Both the position numbers and the translations under genes were made by a program. Positions 38,601-49,100 of a DNA stretch of 53,432 bases are shown piece after piece. Origin of the DNA: Methanobrevibacter sp. (GTDB lineage Archaea; Methanobacteriota; Methanobacteria; Methanobacteriales; Methanobacteriaceae); assembly GCF_015062935.1 (NCBI RefSeq), contig NZ_SUTM01000018.1:1-53432 (forward strand). Reading direction: 5' to 3'. Every line of letters starts with the position of its first letter. Position 1 is the first letter of the stretch. The notes beneath the pieces were generated by a model that was given only the letters and a program-made list of their open reading frames with translations, did no database searches and was not told where the DNA came from.

Positions 38601-39220
38601 CAGGAAACAAAATCGGAAAACACTATGTGTACTATTACAATCCGGTTACTACAGAAAATGCGACAATTACAGTCAGTATTGTTTCAAGATTCAGTGGAAA
38701 CTCCAATGTCAACATGTATTACTATGACGGACACACCTATAAAGTGCGCTTGAGAGATGACAATGGAAAATATGTTGGTAAAAATGTGCTTGTAACCATT
38801 AAAATCGGTAAAAAGTCATTTAAGGTTAAAACCAATGCTAACGGTTATGCAGTTTTAAAAATACCAAGCACAATAACTCCTGGAAAATACACAATTTCTG
38901 TAACATACATGAAACAGACTGTTAAAAACACATTAACTGTAAAACAGGTACTTAAAACCGCTAAAACAGTTAAAGTTAAAAAATCAGCTAAAAAATTGAC
39001 TTTGAAAGCTACCCTTAAAAAAGGTAAAACTGCTTTAAAATACAAGGTTGTCAAATTCAAAGTTAACGGTAAAACATACAAAGCAAAAACCAATAAAAAA
39101 GGAATTGCAACACTTACCCTTAAAAAAGCTGTGATTAACAAACTTAAAGTCAAAAAATACACCGTTAAAGTAAGCTACTTAAACGATGTTGTAAAATCAA
39201 CCCTACAAGTTAGACGTTAG
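35642..39220 (+). CDS. Secreted adhesin-like protein with beta-helix and papain-type (C1) cysteine protease
   Basis: The 1,192-residue protein starts at MKFYKKSLII (GGAG six bases upstream) with a signal peptide ending near VVCAED. Residues about 75-440 look like a right-handed beta-helix, with repeated GGAI and NSTF segments. A C1 peptidase follows: Gln492, Cys498 (GACWAFG), His640 (GGNHYVTLVGWDD) and Asn670 (KNSWGTDWGDGG), a complete catalytic set. A lectin-like beta domain (about 700-840) and Ig-like modules come next. The last 90 residues are very Lys-rich. No C-terminal membrane anchor is seen, so it may bind the anionic wall. Its target is unknown: self-processing, prey peptides or pseudomurein are possibilities. 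Confidence 0.88.
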   Translation: MKFYKKSLIILFLLIITMGVVCAEDINDTAQDTLEIDDSPIVLTNSTSQTYDDLSELVDKSGDSITLESDYKYNQGTDKVKNIELYKKTLTIDGNNHAIDGDGKTIFLKIEKSDVTLKNMVLRNFNDASIIVIGSKLTTFNVTFENITGLDYGAAIYCSDDSTLTSTNDRFVETYAPNAGSAIFGSESKININNGTFENKNPINWSLIYGDGCEINVYETTFANLNSKYATAIYNTFNTTIKKSKFINLHANATAGAVAVKSKNDQGLTYLTVIDSEFINVSAAKNGGAIFTDFNGNGLKTYEGLLSIVNSTFTQCSADFGGAILHLAKAVELINSTFTQNRANEAGGALYSSNAYVLFNATTFKENEVDTINGLGGAAYIDAGVMVIDKSSFENNAAGKGGGIYTFSTGHTIVNSTFANNGEDIHTSYEDNGSTITDCGELNSILDNRNSSITVRYNGEPIILNPQTIKGSASDSYFNLRDQGLVTSVKNQGFMGACWAFGAAGAFESAFLIATGKTIDISENNIQDLGLIYSPYGVATNLEGGNYLTSTSYFVSWLGAINTEDDSYDELGKISAVNYSPNAYRAVEAIFVDIKDKAAVKQALTKYGAMNLHVYGANSNDKSYNPKTYGVYNSKYGGNHYVTLVGWDDKYSKNNFATPAPGNGAWICKNSWGTDWGDGGYFYISYYDKSLAAPAVGFIFENVNYYEKLYQNELSGCYGFNPSYDTYGQVFTSEDGDIIAAVGTYFQKAKTPYNITIYVDDNECYSQEGVSKHAGYECIPLDSYIAVDENSNFEIRIQSSSVPMTKYSRMPTTEGKNYVIDIAGEFIDVAKDNLIAPVKAYTFKNPQISKNIVKYYSTNETIFTVNNVYETDFLPISFDDKNMTMTITNGSGSISLGVLESGANPVIITYKNQTFASIIYIKPTIDCEGTYEVTVAYNTKLTLENVKFLDSEGNPLENLTVTVKFDNKTVSDTVTGVNGSMPIIVTAGNKIGKHYVYYYNPVTTENATITVSIVSRFSGNSNVNMYYYDGHTYKVRLRDDNGKYVGKNVLVTIKIGKKSFKVKTNANGYAVLKIPSTITPGKYTISVTYMKQTVKNTLTVKQVLKTAKTVKVKKSAKKLTLKATLKKGKTALKYKVVKFKVNGKTYKAKTNKKGIATLTLKKAVINKLKVKKYTVKVSYLNDVVKSTLQVRR

Positions 39221-39237
39221 AGATTAAACTCTCTAAC
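39216..39237 (+). terminator. Hairpin containing the protease-adhesin stop codon
   Basis: GTTAGAGA and TCTCTAAC form an 8-bp stem; the stop TAG (39218-39220) lies in the 5' arm. It is followed by ATTTCTTATTTTTTT. Confidence 0.7.
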
Positions 39238-39269
39238 ATTTCTTATTTTTTTAAAAAAAAAAGAGTTTT

Positions 39270-39287
39270 GAAGATAAAAATATCTTC
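39270..39287 (-). terminator. Hairpin overlapping the glmM stop codon
   Basis: GAAGATA, loop of four and TATCTTC overlap the stop TGA (39286-39288). On the minus strand a run of ten T (39253-39262) follows. Confidence 0.7.
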
Positions 39288-40623
39288 ATAAGTTTTCATT
39301 AATTATTTTTACACACACATCCTTAATCTCTTCAGCCCTTTGAGCATCACGAGATTCCAGTGTGATTCTTATATAGTCTTCAGTTCCGGACGGTCTTACC
39401 AGTACCCAGCTGTCATCGGTGAATGTCAATCTTACACCGTCAATGGAATTAATGTCTTCAATGTCATCAAAAGCTGATTTGAGCAATTCTTCCATGTTTT
39501 CCATGACTTTAACCTTAGCCTCTTTAGAGCAGGTTATTTTTTCACGGATATTCGGATATGATGGAATTTCAGCTAAAAGATCGGACAATTTACCTTTTTT
39601 AGATACCAGCTCTGCCATTCTCAAACCGGATAAAATTCCGTCAGGACACATGCAGAAGTCAGGGTGCAGCCATGTTCCTGAAGGCTCTCCTCCGAATGCA
39701 GCATCTTTTTCAATAATCACTTCAGCAACATTGACGTCACCGACAGGAGTTCTGAATACCTGGCCGTTTACTGATTCGTCCATGCATAATCCCGCATCCA
39801 CAGTTGTTACTACATCCCCATCAAATTCTTTTGAGATTAATGCTAAAAGTGAATCAAATGGAGAAATGTTTCCTTTTTCATCAACGGTAATCATTCTGTC
39901 AGCATCACCGTCATGAGCTATTCCCAAATCTGCTCCAATTGCTACAACTGTTTTCATAAGATTTCCAAGATTTTCAGCATTCGGTTCAGGGTTTCTTCCA
40001 GGGAAAAATCCGTCAGGCTGAGAGTTTAAAGTAGTGACTTCGCATCCTGCTTTTCTAAATACTAAAGGTGATATTTCGCTTCCAGCACCTGATGCACAGT
40101 CGATTACTACTTTCAGACCTTCCTTAATGTCGACCATATTGACCAAATCATCAATATACTGGCCTTTAATCTGTTCATTAATGCTTAATTTACCTATTTT
40201 ATCCCATGGAACTGAAATGTATGATTTTTCTGCATAAATTTCTTCAATTTCTGATTCCTGTTTAGAAGTATATGCCATTCCGTTCTTGTTCCATAATTTT
40301 ATTCCGTTGTATGGGGAAGGATTATGGGAGGCGGTAAGCATAACTCCCGCATCGGCGTCCAGTTTTTCGGTAGCGTAACCTACTAATGGAGTTGGAACCA
40401 TGCCGATTTTTACTACATTAACTCCGCTTTCCAAAAGTCCTGCACATATAGCCTGGTCAAGCATTTTATTTGTTGTTCTTGTGTCATAACCAATTACAAC
40501 AGTACCTTCATTTCCCAAATAATATGCAAGGGATTTACCTACATTCAGTGCAAGCTCACAGGTTACTTCAGAGCCTATCAGTCCTCTGATTCCTGATGTT
40601 CCGAATAGTTTTTTAGCTACCAT
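39286..40623 (-). CDS. glmM: Phosphoglucosamine mutase (copy 2)
   Basis: GlmM makes glucosamine-1-phosphate from the 6-phosphate, the step before GlmU. Start is at MVAKKLFGTSGIRG after AGGTGG. The 445 residues include TASHNPS near 100 (phosphoserine), HDGDADRM as metal loop, GGEPSGT as sugar loop and RPSGTEDY. Compared with copy 1 (GEENGG, RPSGTEP) the sugar loop differs, suggesting different substrates. It follows apgM by nine bases, so the two are cotranscribed. Confidence 0.88.
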   Translation of the reverse strand: MVAKKLFGTSGIRGLIGSEVTCELALNVGKSLAYYLGNEGTVVIGYDTRTTNKMLDQAICAGLLESGVNVVKIGMVPTPLVGYATEKLDADAGVMLTASHNPSPYNGIKLWNKNGMAYTSKQESEIEEIYAEKSYISVPWDKIGKLSINEQIKGQYIDDLVNMVDIKEGLKVVIDCASGAGSEISPLVFRKAGCEVTTLNSQPDGFFPGRNPEPNAENLGNLMKTVVAIGADLGIAHDGDADRMITVDEKGNISPFDSLLALISKEFDGDVVTTVDAGLCMDESVNGQVFRTPVGDVNVAEVIIEKDAAFGGEPSGTWLHPDFCMCPDGILSGLRMAELVSKKGKLSDLLAEIPSYPNIREKITCSKEAKVKVMENMEELLKSAFDDIEDINSIDGVRLTFTDDSWVLVRPSGTEDYIRITLESRDAQRAEEIKDVCVKIINENL

Positions 40624-40632
40624 TTTTTCCAC

Positions 40633-41871
40633 CTATGCTCCGAACTTATGTGCATAATTCATTAGGTCCATCATGATGTTCATTACGTCAGATCCTCTGA
40701 TTCTGTTTAAACCGCCTTTTGCGCATGCGCGTTCTGAGAATTCGGTAACGTCATCAGTTCTTACTTCAGGGCCTCTGATTAAAACAGGTACAGGGTCTCC
40801 TGAGTGGTTTTTGACTGAAATTGGAGTTGAGTGGTCTGCAGTAAGGTAAATGTAAACGTCTTCAAGTTTTATGAGTTCGCTCATTACGACCTCATCAACT
40901 TTTTCAATGAATTCCTTTTTCTCTTTTGTCTGGCCGTCGTGACCTGCTTCGTCCGCACCGTCAATGTTTATCAGGAAAAAGTCATGGTCTGAGTTTTTGA
41001 CCTGGTCGATAATTGTATCACGAATGTTTTCAAGATTGGTGTCGATACCTCCGGTTACATCTTCCATTTCAATGATGTCCATACCGGCAAATCTTCCAAT
41101 ACCCATAATAAGACCTGTTTCTGCAATACAGGCAGAATTTACTTCATATTTATCATTTAATGATTCGACAACAGGTACTTCACCTGCTCCACGAGGAATG
41201 ACTATGTTTGCAGGAGGTTCGCCTTCTTCAATTCTTTTAAGGTTTACCGGATGGTCTTTTACCATTTCATAAGTTTTTACAACAAGTTTGTTTAGGATGT
41301 CTGCAGTTTTTGCCGCTTCAGGTGTGTCATCCAAAGGTTTGACCTCTTTAGGTTTGTTTCCTTCCACCTTAGGGTCTGCGTCACTTACTTTACCTGAAAG
41401 ACCTTCACCTCTTAAAACAAGAACAGCCCTGTGACCGGTTGATTCCTTAAAGATGATTTTAACATCAGGATAGTCTTCCAGAACCATTGTGTTTAAAACA
41501 TCAACAATCTCTTTGGTTCCTTCCTTGATTCTTCCTGCACGTCTGTCGGTTACGATTAAATCTTCATCTGCAGTTGAAAAGTTACATCTGAATGCAATAT
41601 CGCCAGGCAATACGTCCACACCTACACCATTAGCCTCAAACGGACCTCTTCCTGTGTATACTTCATAAGGGTCGTAACCTAAAATTGATAAGTGTGCAGT
41701 GTCACTTCCAGGGATTATGCCCGGAGCGATTGAATCCATAATACCAGTAATTCCTTCTTCAGCCATCTTATCCATATTTGGAGTATTTGCAGCTTCAAGA
41801 GGAGTTTTATTTCCTAATTCTTTAATAGGACGGTCACCCATACCATCCATAATTAAAATAAGACCTTTCAT
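40633..41871 (-). CDS. apgM: 2,3-bisphosphoglycerate-independent phosphoglycerate mutase (archaeal ApgM)
   Basis: ApgM interconverts 3- and 2-phosphoglycerate in gluconeogenesis. The 412 or so residues have the alkaline-phosphatase-type metal sites: IMDGMGDRP at the N terminus, [15 protein letters not shown] with the nucleophilic Ser, and [10 protein letters not shown] and TADHSTP near the C-terminal half. The start at [10 protein letters not shown] has GGTGAT upstream; the in-frame GTG inside that site was rejected. It leads the apgM-glmM pair. Confidence 0.93.
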   Translation of the reverse strand: MKGLILIMDGMGDRPIKELGNKTPLEAANTPNMDKMAEEGITGIMDSIAPGIIPGSDTAHLSILGYDPYEVYTGRGPFEANGVGVDVLPGDIAFRCNFSTADEDLIVTDRRAGRIKEGTKEIVDVLNTMVLEDYPDVKIIFKESTGHRAVLVLRGEGLSGKVSDADPKVEGNKPKEVKPLDDTPEAAKTADILNKLVVKTYEMVKDHPVNLKRIEEGEPPANIVIPRGAGEVPVVESLNDKYEVNSACIAETGLIMGIGRFAGMDIIEMEDVTGGIDTNLENIRDTIIDQVKNSDHDFFLINIDGADEAGHDGQTKEKKEFIEKVDEVVMSELIKLEDVYIYLTADHSTPISVKNHSGDPVPVLIRGPEVRTDDVTEFSERACAKGGLNRIRGSDVMNIMMDLMNYAHKFGA

Positions 41872-41942
41872 AAATATCACCTAAATTATAATATTATAAA
41901 ATTTATTTCTAATAGTTAAAATAATTATTTAAAAAAAATAGT

Positions 41943-42653
41943 TTAGAAAACAAATGTCATCAATAAAATTCCGATAAGAGCACCTACAATTGTGGCCATC
42001 AGGTTCACATGCTCATTTGTAAGCCATCCCTGGTTTTCAAAAAGGGCGCCTAAAATACTGTCCGCAAAACATCCTGCAGTTCCGGAAACTACAGACACTA
42101 CAATTGCCGGTGCGAAATCAGAAAGAACACCTAAGAAAAATGCGGCAAGACCGATAATGGCGGCGCCAAGTACAGCTATTCCAGTTCCCAGAGGAGAAAT
42201 TGCACCGTTAGTGCCCGGATCTACCTTTTGAAAATTGGTTATTAATCGAGGATGATGGTCTAAAACACCGATTTCAGAAGCCAGAGTATCTGCAGTTGCA
42301 GTTGCAATAGCTCCTATGAAACCTCCTGCGAATGTAAGATAGTATCCTCCGAATGCAGCCATGAAACATGCAACAACACCATTGGATATAACATTTTTGG
42401 AAGTTCTTCTTCCTTCAAACTGGCCCAATGACATTTTATATTTTTTTGAGTATTTAGTGGCCAGTAAAGACAATACTAGAAACAGAACAATTAACAAAAG
42501 CCAATGAACTCCTGCTGAAAAAATAATTATAATACCCATTATAATCATAACGGCTGAACCAAACAAATCCAGAGATTTTCTTCTGTATGTGATGAACCCT
42601 AAAATAAACAGGAGGATTACATATGCCCAATTAATCATTAACTGCTCAACCAT
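41943..42653 (-). CDS. DUF92 family membrane protein
   Basis: The roughly 236-residue protein has six or seven hydrophobic segments and conserved family stretches: FEGRRTSKNVISNGV, ATATADTLASEIGVL and GTNGAISPLGT. One characterised DUF92 relative in photosynthetic organisms (VTE6) is a phytyl-phosphate kinase, so a kinase for polyprenyl or geranylgeranyl phosphate is possible; this is inference. Start is uncertain between ATG 42651-42653 and an upstream GTG. The stop is followed by an eight-T run. It is 71 bases upstream of apgM. Confidence 0.75.
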   Translation of the reverse strand: MVEQLMINWAYVILLFILGFITYRRKSLDLFGSAVMIIMGIIIIFSAGVHWLLLIVLFLVLSLLATKYSKKYKMSLGQFEGRRTSKNVISNGVVACFMAAFGGYYLTFAGGFIGAIATATADTLASEIGVLDHHPRLITNFQKVDPGTNGAISPLGTGIAVLGAAIIGLAAFFLGVLSDFAPAIVVSVVSGTAGCFADSILGALFENQGWLTNEHVNLMATIVGALIGILLMTFVF

Positions 42654-42775
42654 AAAATACACTTCTTCTCTCTTTTTTAAATAATGTTTGTTTAAAATTA
42701 TATAAAAAGATTTACATAAATAGCCGATTTTTCAATTTTTCAGTAACCCCTGCAAAAATGGGATTTTTAAAAAAT

Positions 42776-42848
42776 ATTTTTATCTAAATGGTGCAAGAAT
42801 ACCTTGACTTCTTCAAGTCGAGGATGAATTGCACCATTTGATAAAAAT
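42776..42848 (+). other. Nested palindromic element (IS200/IS605-end-like or structured RNA)
   Basis: In the 478-base gap 42654-43131, an outer inverted repeat of about 20 bp (ATTTTTATCTAAATGGTGCAA, one extra T, against TTGCACCATTTGATAAAAAT) surrounds an inner 9-bp hairpin, CCTTGACTT-CTTC-AAGTCGAGG, with five unpaired bases on each side. The GAATACC...GAGGATG frame resembles right-end hairpins of IS200/IS605 elements. No tnpA/tnpB is present. The inner stem has a G-U pair on the plus strand but a C-A mismatch on the minus, favouring plus-strand RNA. The rest of the gap (42891-43100) is AT-rich with nothing further seen. Confidence 0.5.
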
Positions 42849-42857
42849 TATAACCAA

Positions 42858-42890
42858 ATAGAGGCCGATGCCTCTATAATTCTTTTTTTT
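42858..42890 (+). terminator. Plus-strand hairpin with eight-T tail
   Basis: ATAGAGGC, loop CGAT and GCCTCTAT form a perfect 8-bp stem followed by AATTC and eight T. Both flanking genes are on the minus strand, so it would end a plus-strand transcript from the palindromic element. Confidence 0.6.
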
Positions 42891-43121
42891 AAAAAAATGT
42901 TTGCATAATCATGAAAATATTCCAAAATTTTCAGACCAAAAAATCCAATCAAAATTACATACAATATAAATGAAATAATGAGCAATTATTTTAAAATAAA
43001 TATTAAAAGTCATAATTTAATAAGATGTAAATTCGATTAAAATAAATATCTCATTAAAAAATATTAAAAAGAAATAGAGTAATCTACATCAACTGATAAT
43101 TTTTTTAAAAAATAGTAAAAA

Positions 43122-43142
43122 TTAGGAAAATTTATTTCCTAA
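43122..43142 (-). terminator. Hairpin containing the giant adhesin stop codon
   Basis: TTAGGAAA and TTTCCTAA form an 8-bp stem; the stop (43132-43134) lies in the loop. T-runs follow on the minus strand. Confidence 0.6.
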
Positions 43143-46100
43143 ATCTTCTTCTAATTTCATTTGATCCGATTGTTAACAATACCAATAACAATATCCATAA
43201 AGGATTACCTGTTGGATAATCAGATAAGCTGACTCCACCTTCACTGACATCCAATGTGATTTCATTTGAACCGTTTCCATTAGTGCCGTTATTGTTATCA
43301 TTAACAACTACATAAGTTACAGTAGTAGTTGGACCATATTTGTCATCACCGGAGTAAACTACAGTAGCCTTATAAGTACCAGCAGCCAATCCAGGAATGC
43401 TGACTATTGCTTTTCCATTAAATACCTGTGCAGTATATGTTTTGCCGTCAATAGTTATTGTTACGATTCCTGTTGCATCCGTTGGAAGTTTGATTGTTAC
43501 TGTTGCATCATCACCTACCATAATTTCATCACCAGTGGCGGAAATTTTTGATTTAGCCTTTTCCACAGTGAATTTTACAGTAGTTGAATTTTCCAGATAC
43601 TTGCCGTCACCACCATAAGTGACTTTGGCAGTGTATTTTCCTGCTGCAAGTTTAGGAACAATCACTTTAGCAACACCATTGACAATATCGCCATAGTAAC
43701 CTACACCATTGATTTCTACAAGCACTTGACCTATTGCATCTTTTGGAACATTGACTGTGATTACTTCGTCTTTACCTGCAGTAATGTCTTTTCCGGATGC
43801 TGATATGGTTGATTTAACTTTAGATACAGTGAATGAGACTGAAGTTGAATTTTCAAGATAATTATCATCACCACCGTATTCGATATGAGCTGTTTTATCG
43901 CCTGCAGTCAGGTCAGGAATGCTGATTTCTGCTTTTCCGTCTTTGATTTGGCCAGTATATGATTTACCATCCACTTCAACAGTTACGGTTCCAGTAGCCT
44001 TTTGAGGAACATTAACAACAATTACAACTGTTTCACCAACATTTATGTCATTAGCTGCAGCATCAATTGGAGCATTATATTTTGGAACTTCTACAGTGAT
44101 TTTATCTGTTTTGCTTGCATAATTGTTGTCACCAGAGTAATAGATTTCAGCTTCATGCACTCCAGGAGTAGCATTTTCCAGATTGATTACCGCAGTACCG
44201 TTTTCAACTTTAGCAGTGAAAGTTTCATCGCCAATTTTAACGGTTACATTACCCGTTGCGTCTTCAGGTAATTTTATGACAAGTGTGCCGTTGCCCTGAT
44301 CGACTTCATCTATTTTAGTGTCGATTTTTGACACTGTGAATAATGTTGTATTGGTTGCAGGCAGGTATTTTTCATCACCGTTGTATCTTACACTGACGTA
44401 GTATTCTCCTTTTGGAAGACCGGATATTACCAATTGACCGTTTCCTCCGCTTACTGCGACTGTGTATTTTCCAGCACCTTCGGTTGTGGTTAAAGTTCCG
44501 TCGTCCAGGTTGAAGTTGTATTCCTCACCGTCAATGATAACAGTGACGTTTCCGGTAGCATCATTTGGAACAAGCAGTTTGATGTTTTCGTTTTCGCCTA
44601 CCATGATGTTTGTTGCCATTGGAATTACGAATGATTCAATCTTTTCAACTTTAAATGTAGCTGAAGTATGACTTGGCATGTATTGGTCATCTCCAGTGTA
44701 TGTTACATTAACATCATATACTCCATTTGTTAAATGTGGAATTTCAGCAACGCCAGTGCCGTTGGTAATGTTTACATAATATCCAACGCCATCAATGTCA
44801 ATTAAGACTTGTCCTGTTGCATTTTCAGGAAGTTTTACAGTGACTTTTAGAGTTTCTCCAACATATATGTCTTCAACTGTTGCAGTCACTTCAGTAGGAC
44901 GTTTGTCTACTTCGAATTGGGCAGTAGTTGTATTTGCGTTGTAGTTTTCATCACCATCATATTTTACAAATACTGATTTTTTGCCTTGATCTAAGTTTTC
45001 AACTGAGAATGTTGCTTTGCCGTCTTCGATTGGAGCAGTGTATGTTTCACCATCGATTTCAATAGTGATAGAACCAGTAACTCCTTCAGGAACATTAACT
45101 ACTATTGTTTCTTTATCTCCTACTTTGATGTTTTCTACAGTTATGTCAAGTGGAGTGTCCAGTTTAGCTCCTTTTATAACTGAGGTAGTATTAGCCGCTT
45201 CATGAGTATCGTCACCGGAGTAGATGATTTCAACTTCATGGTCGCCAGGAGTTACATTACCATCCAATTGAACAACAGCAGTACCATTAACAACAGTAGC
45301 ATTATACTCTTTATCTCCAACCTTAATTGTGACATTGCCTGTAGCATTATCACCAACAACAACCACAACAGTACCATTACCTTGGTCGATGACCTTCATA
45401 TCCGGAGTTTCTTTAGCTTTCTCAACAGTTAAATTACCAACTGAACTGTTTCCAGCATAATTATCATCACCAGAGTATTTAACAGCAATTGTGTGATCAC
45501 CATCAGTTAAATTATCAACTGTGACAACAGCCTTACCATTTTCAACAGGTACTGTGTAATCTTTACCGCCAACACTAACAGTCACATTACCAGTAGCATC
45601 ATCAGGCACAGTAACAGTAACAGTTACAGACTCACCCTCTTTAGCATCACCAATTTCAACTTCAATAGGAGCATCATACTTAGGAGCAGTAATCTCAGAA
45701 GTAGCATTAGCCGCATCGTGTGTATCGTCACCGGAGTAGATGATTTCAACTTCATGAGTACCAGGAGTTACATTACCATCCAATTGAACAACAGCAGTAC
45801 CATTAACAACAGTAGCATTATACTCCTTGTCACCAACCTTAATTGTAACATTACCTGTAGCATTATCACCAACAACAACCACAACAGTACCATTACCTTG
45901 GTCGATAATCTTCATGTCAGGAACAACCTTAGCCTTATCAACTGTTAAATTGCCAACTGTGTAATTAGCAATGTAATTGTCATCACCAAAGTATTCTATA
46001 GCAATAGTGTGATTACCTGGAGATAAATCATCTACAGTTACTACCGCTTTGCCATTTTCAATAGGTGCAGTGTAGTTTTTACCACCGACACTGACAACAA

Positions 46101-49100
46101 CATCTCCAGTAGTTCCTTCAGGAACTTTAACTGTGATTGTAGTGTTTTCACCTTCTTTAGCTTCACCAATTTCTAAGTCAATTGGAGTATCGTACTTAGG
46201 AGCTGTGATATTTGCATCGGTTGAAGTAGCATTATGAGTATCATCACCTGAATAAATTACTTCAATTTCATGAGTACCAGGAGTTACATTACCATCCAAT
46301 TGAACAACAGCAGTACCATTAACAACAGTAGCATTATACTCCTTGTCACCAACCTTAATTGTGACATTACCTGTAGCATTATCACCAACAACAACCACAA
46401 CAGTACCATTACCCTGATCAATGACTTTAACATCAGGATTTACTAAAGCCTTCTCAACAGTTAAATTACCAACTGAACTGTTTCCAACATAATTATCATC
46501 ACCAGAATAAACAACAGCAATAGTATGATCACCATCAGTTAAATTATCAACAGTAACAACAGCCTTACCATCCTCAACAGGTACTGTGTAATCCTTACCG
46601 CCAACACTAACAGTCACATTACCAGTAGCATTTTCTGGAACTTTAACAGTAATTACAGTAGGTTCGCCCTCTTTAGCATCACCAATTTCAACTTCAATAG
46701 GAGCATCATACTTAGGAGCAGTAATCTCAGAAGTAGCATTAGCAGCTTCATGTGTATCGTCACCGGAGTAGATAACTTCAACTTCATGAGTACCAGGAGT
46801 TACATTACCATCCAGTTCAACGATAGCAGTACCGTTAACAACAGTAGCATTATACTCTTTATCCCCAACCTTAATTGTGACATTGCCTGTAGCATTATCA
46901 CCAACAACAACCACAACAGTACCATTACCCTGGTCAATGACTTTAACATCAGGATTTACTAGAGCTTTCTCAACAGTTAAATTACCAACTGAACTGTTTC
47001 CAGCATAATTATCATCACCAGAATATTTAACAGCAATAGTATGATCACCATCAGTTAAATTATCAACTGTGACAACAGCTTTACCATTTTCAACAGGTAC
47101 TGTGTAATCCTTACCGCCAACACTAACAGTCACATTACCAGTAGCATCATCAGGCACAGTAACAGTAATTACAGTAGGTTCGCCCTCTTTAGCATCACCA
47201 ATTTCAACTTCAATAGGAGCATCATACTTAGGAGCAGTAATCTCAGAAGTAGCATTAGCCGCATCGTGTGTATCGTCACCGGAGTAGATAACTTCAACTT
47301 CATGAGTACCAGGAGTTACATTACCATCCAATTGAACAACAGCAGTACCGTTAACAACAGTAGCATTATACTCTTTATCACCGACTTTAACAGTGACATT
47401 ACCGGTAGCATTATCACCAACAACAACCACAACAGTACCATTACCCTGATCAATGACCTTCATATCCGGAGTTTCTTTAGCTTTCACAACAGTTAAATTG
47501 CCAATAGTATAATTAGCAACATAATTGTCATCACCGAAGTATTCTACAGCAATAGTGTGATTACCAGGAGTTAAATCATCAACAGTTACTACCGCTTTAC
47601 CGTTCTCAATAGGTGCAGTGTAGTTCTTACCACCTACACTGACAACAACATCACCAGTAGTTCCTTCAGGAACTTTAACTGTGATTGTAGTATTTTCACC
47701 TTCTTTAGCTTCACCAATTTCTAAGTCAATTGGAGTATCGTACTTAGGAGCTGTGATGTTTGCATCAGTTGAAGTAGCATTATGAGTATCATCACCTGAA
47801 TAGATTACTTCAATTTCATGAGTGCCAGGAGTTACATTACCGTCTAAAGTTACAACAGCAGTACCGTTAACAACAGTAGCATTATACTCTTTACCATCCA
47901 CTTTAACAGTCACATTACCAGTAGCATTATCACCAACAACAACCACAACAGTACCATTACCTTGATCAATAACCTTCATGTCTGGAACTTCTTTAGCCTT
48001 TTCAACAGTCAGATTGCCAATTGAATAAGTGCCTGTGAAATTGTCATCTCCAGTGTAGACAACAGCAATAGTATGATCACCAGCAGTCAAGTTATCAACA
48101 GTAACAATAACCTCACCATCTTTAACTGTTCCAGTGTAATTCTTACCACCAACATTGACAATCACATCACCAGTAGCACCATCAGGAACTTTAACAGTGA
48201 CATTGAACTGTTCGCCTTCCTTAGCCTCACCAATCACAACATCAATTGAAGAATCATACTTAGGAGCAGTTATGTTAGCAGTGGAGTTAGCTGCCTCATG
48301 AGTAGCATCACCTGAATAGATTATCTCAACTTCATGAGTACCAGGAGTTACATTGCCATCCAATTGAACAACAGCAGTACCATTAACAACAGTAGCATTA
48401 AACTCTTTATCTCCAACTTTAACAGTGACATTACCAGTAGCATCATCACCAATAACAACCACAACAGTGCCGTTGCCTTGATCAATAACTTTCATGTCCG
48501 GAGTTGATTTGGCTTCTTTAACAGTCACATTACCGATTGTGTAGTTAGCGGAGAAGTTACCGTCACCAGAATACTCGACAACATAAGTTTTATTGCCGGC
48601 AGTTAAATCATCAATAGTAACAACAGCAACACCATCCTTAATCTCACAAGGATACTCCTTACCATCAATATAAACGGTTACATTACCAGTGGCGCCATCA
48701 GGAACCTCTACAGTAACAACCAACGGTTCGCCTTCAGTAACCTCAGAAGCATCGACTTTAACCTCAGTAGAATACTTAGGAGCAGTTATCTCAACTGTAG
48801 CGTTAGTTGCCTCATGAGTATCATCACCAGAGTAAATCACATCAACTTCATGAGTTCCAGGAGTTACATTGCCATCCAATTGAACAACAGCAGTACCATT
48901 AACAACAGTAGAATTATACTCCTTATCACCAACCTTAATAGTCACATTACCACTAGCATTATCACCAACAACAACCACAACAGTACCATTACCTTGATCA
49001 ATAACCTTCATGTCAGGAACAACTTTCGCTTCATCGACTGTAAAGTTACCGATAGTGTAGTTTGAAGCGTAGTTATCATCACCGGCATATTCAACAATGA

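Noticed and set aside
42654-43131. Remnant transposase gene around the palindromic element
   Set aside because: No open frame with transposase or TnpB motifs occurs in this gap or next to it; only the terminal-like palindrome is present.
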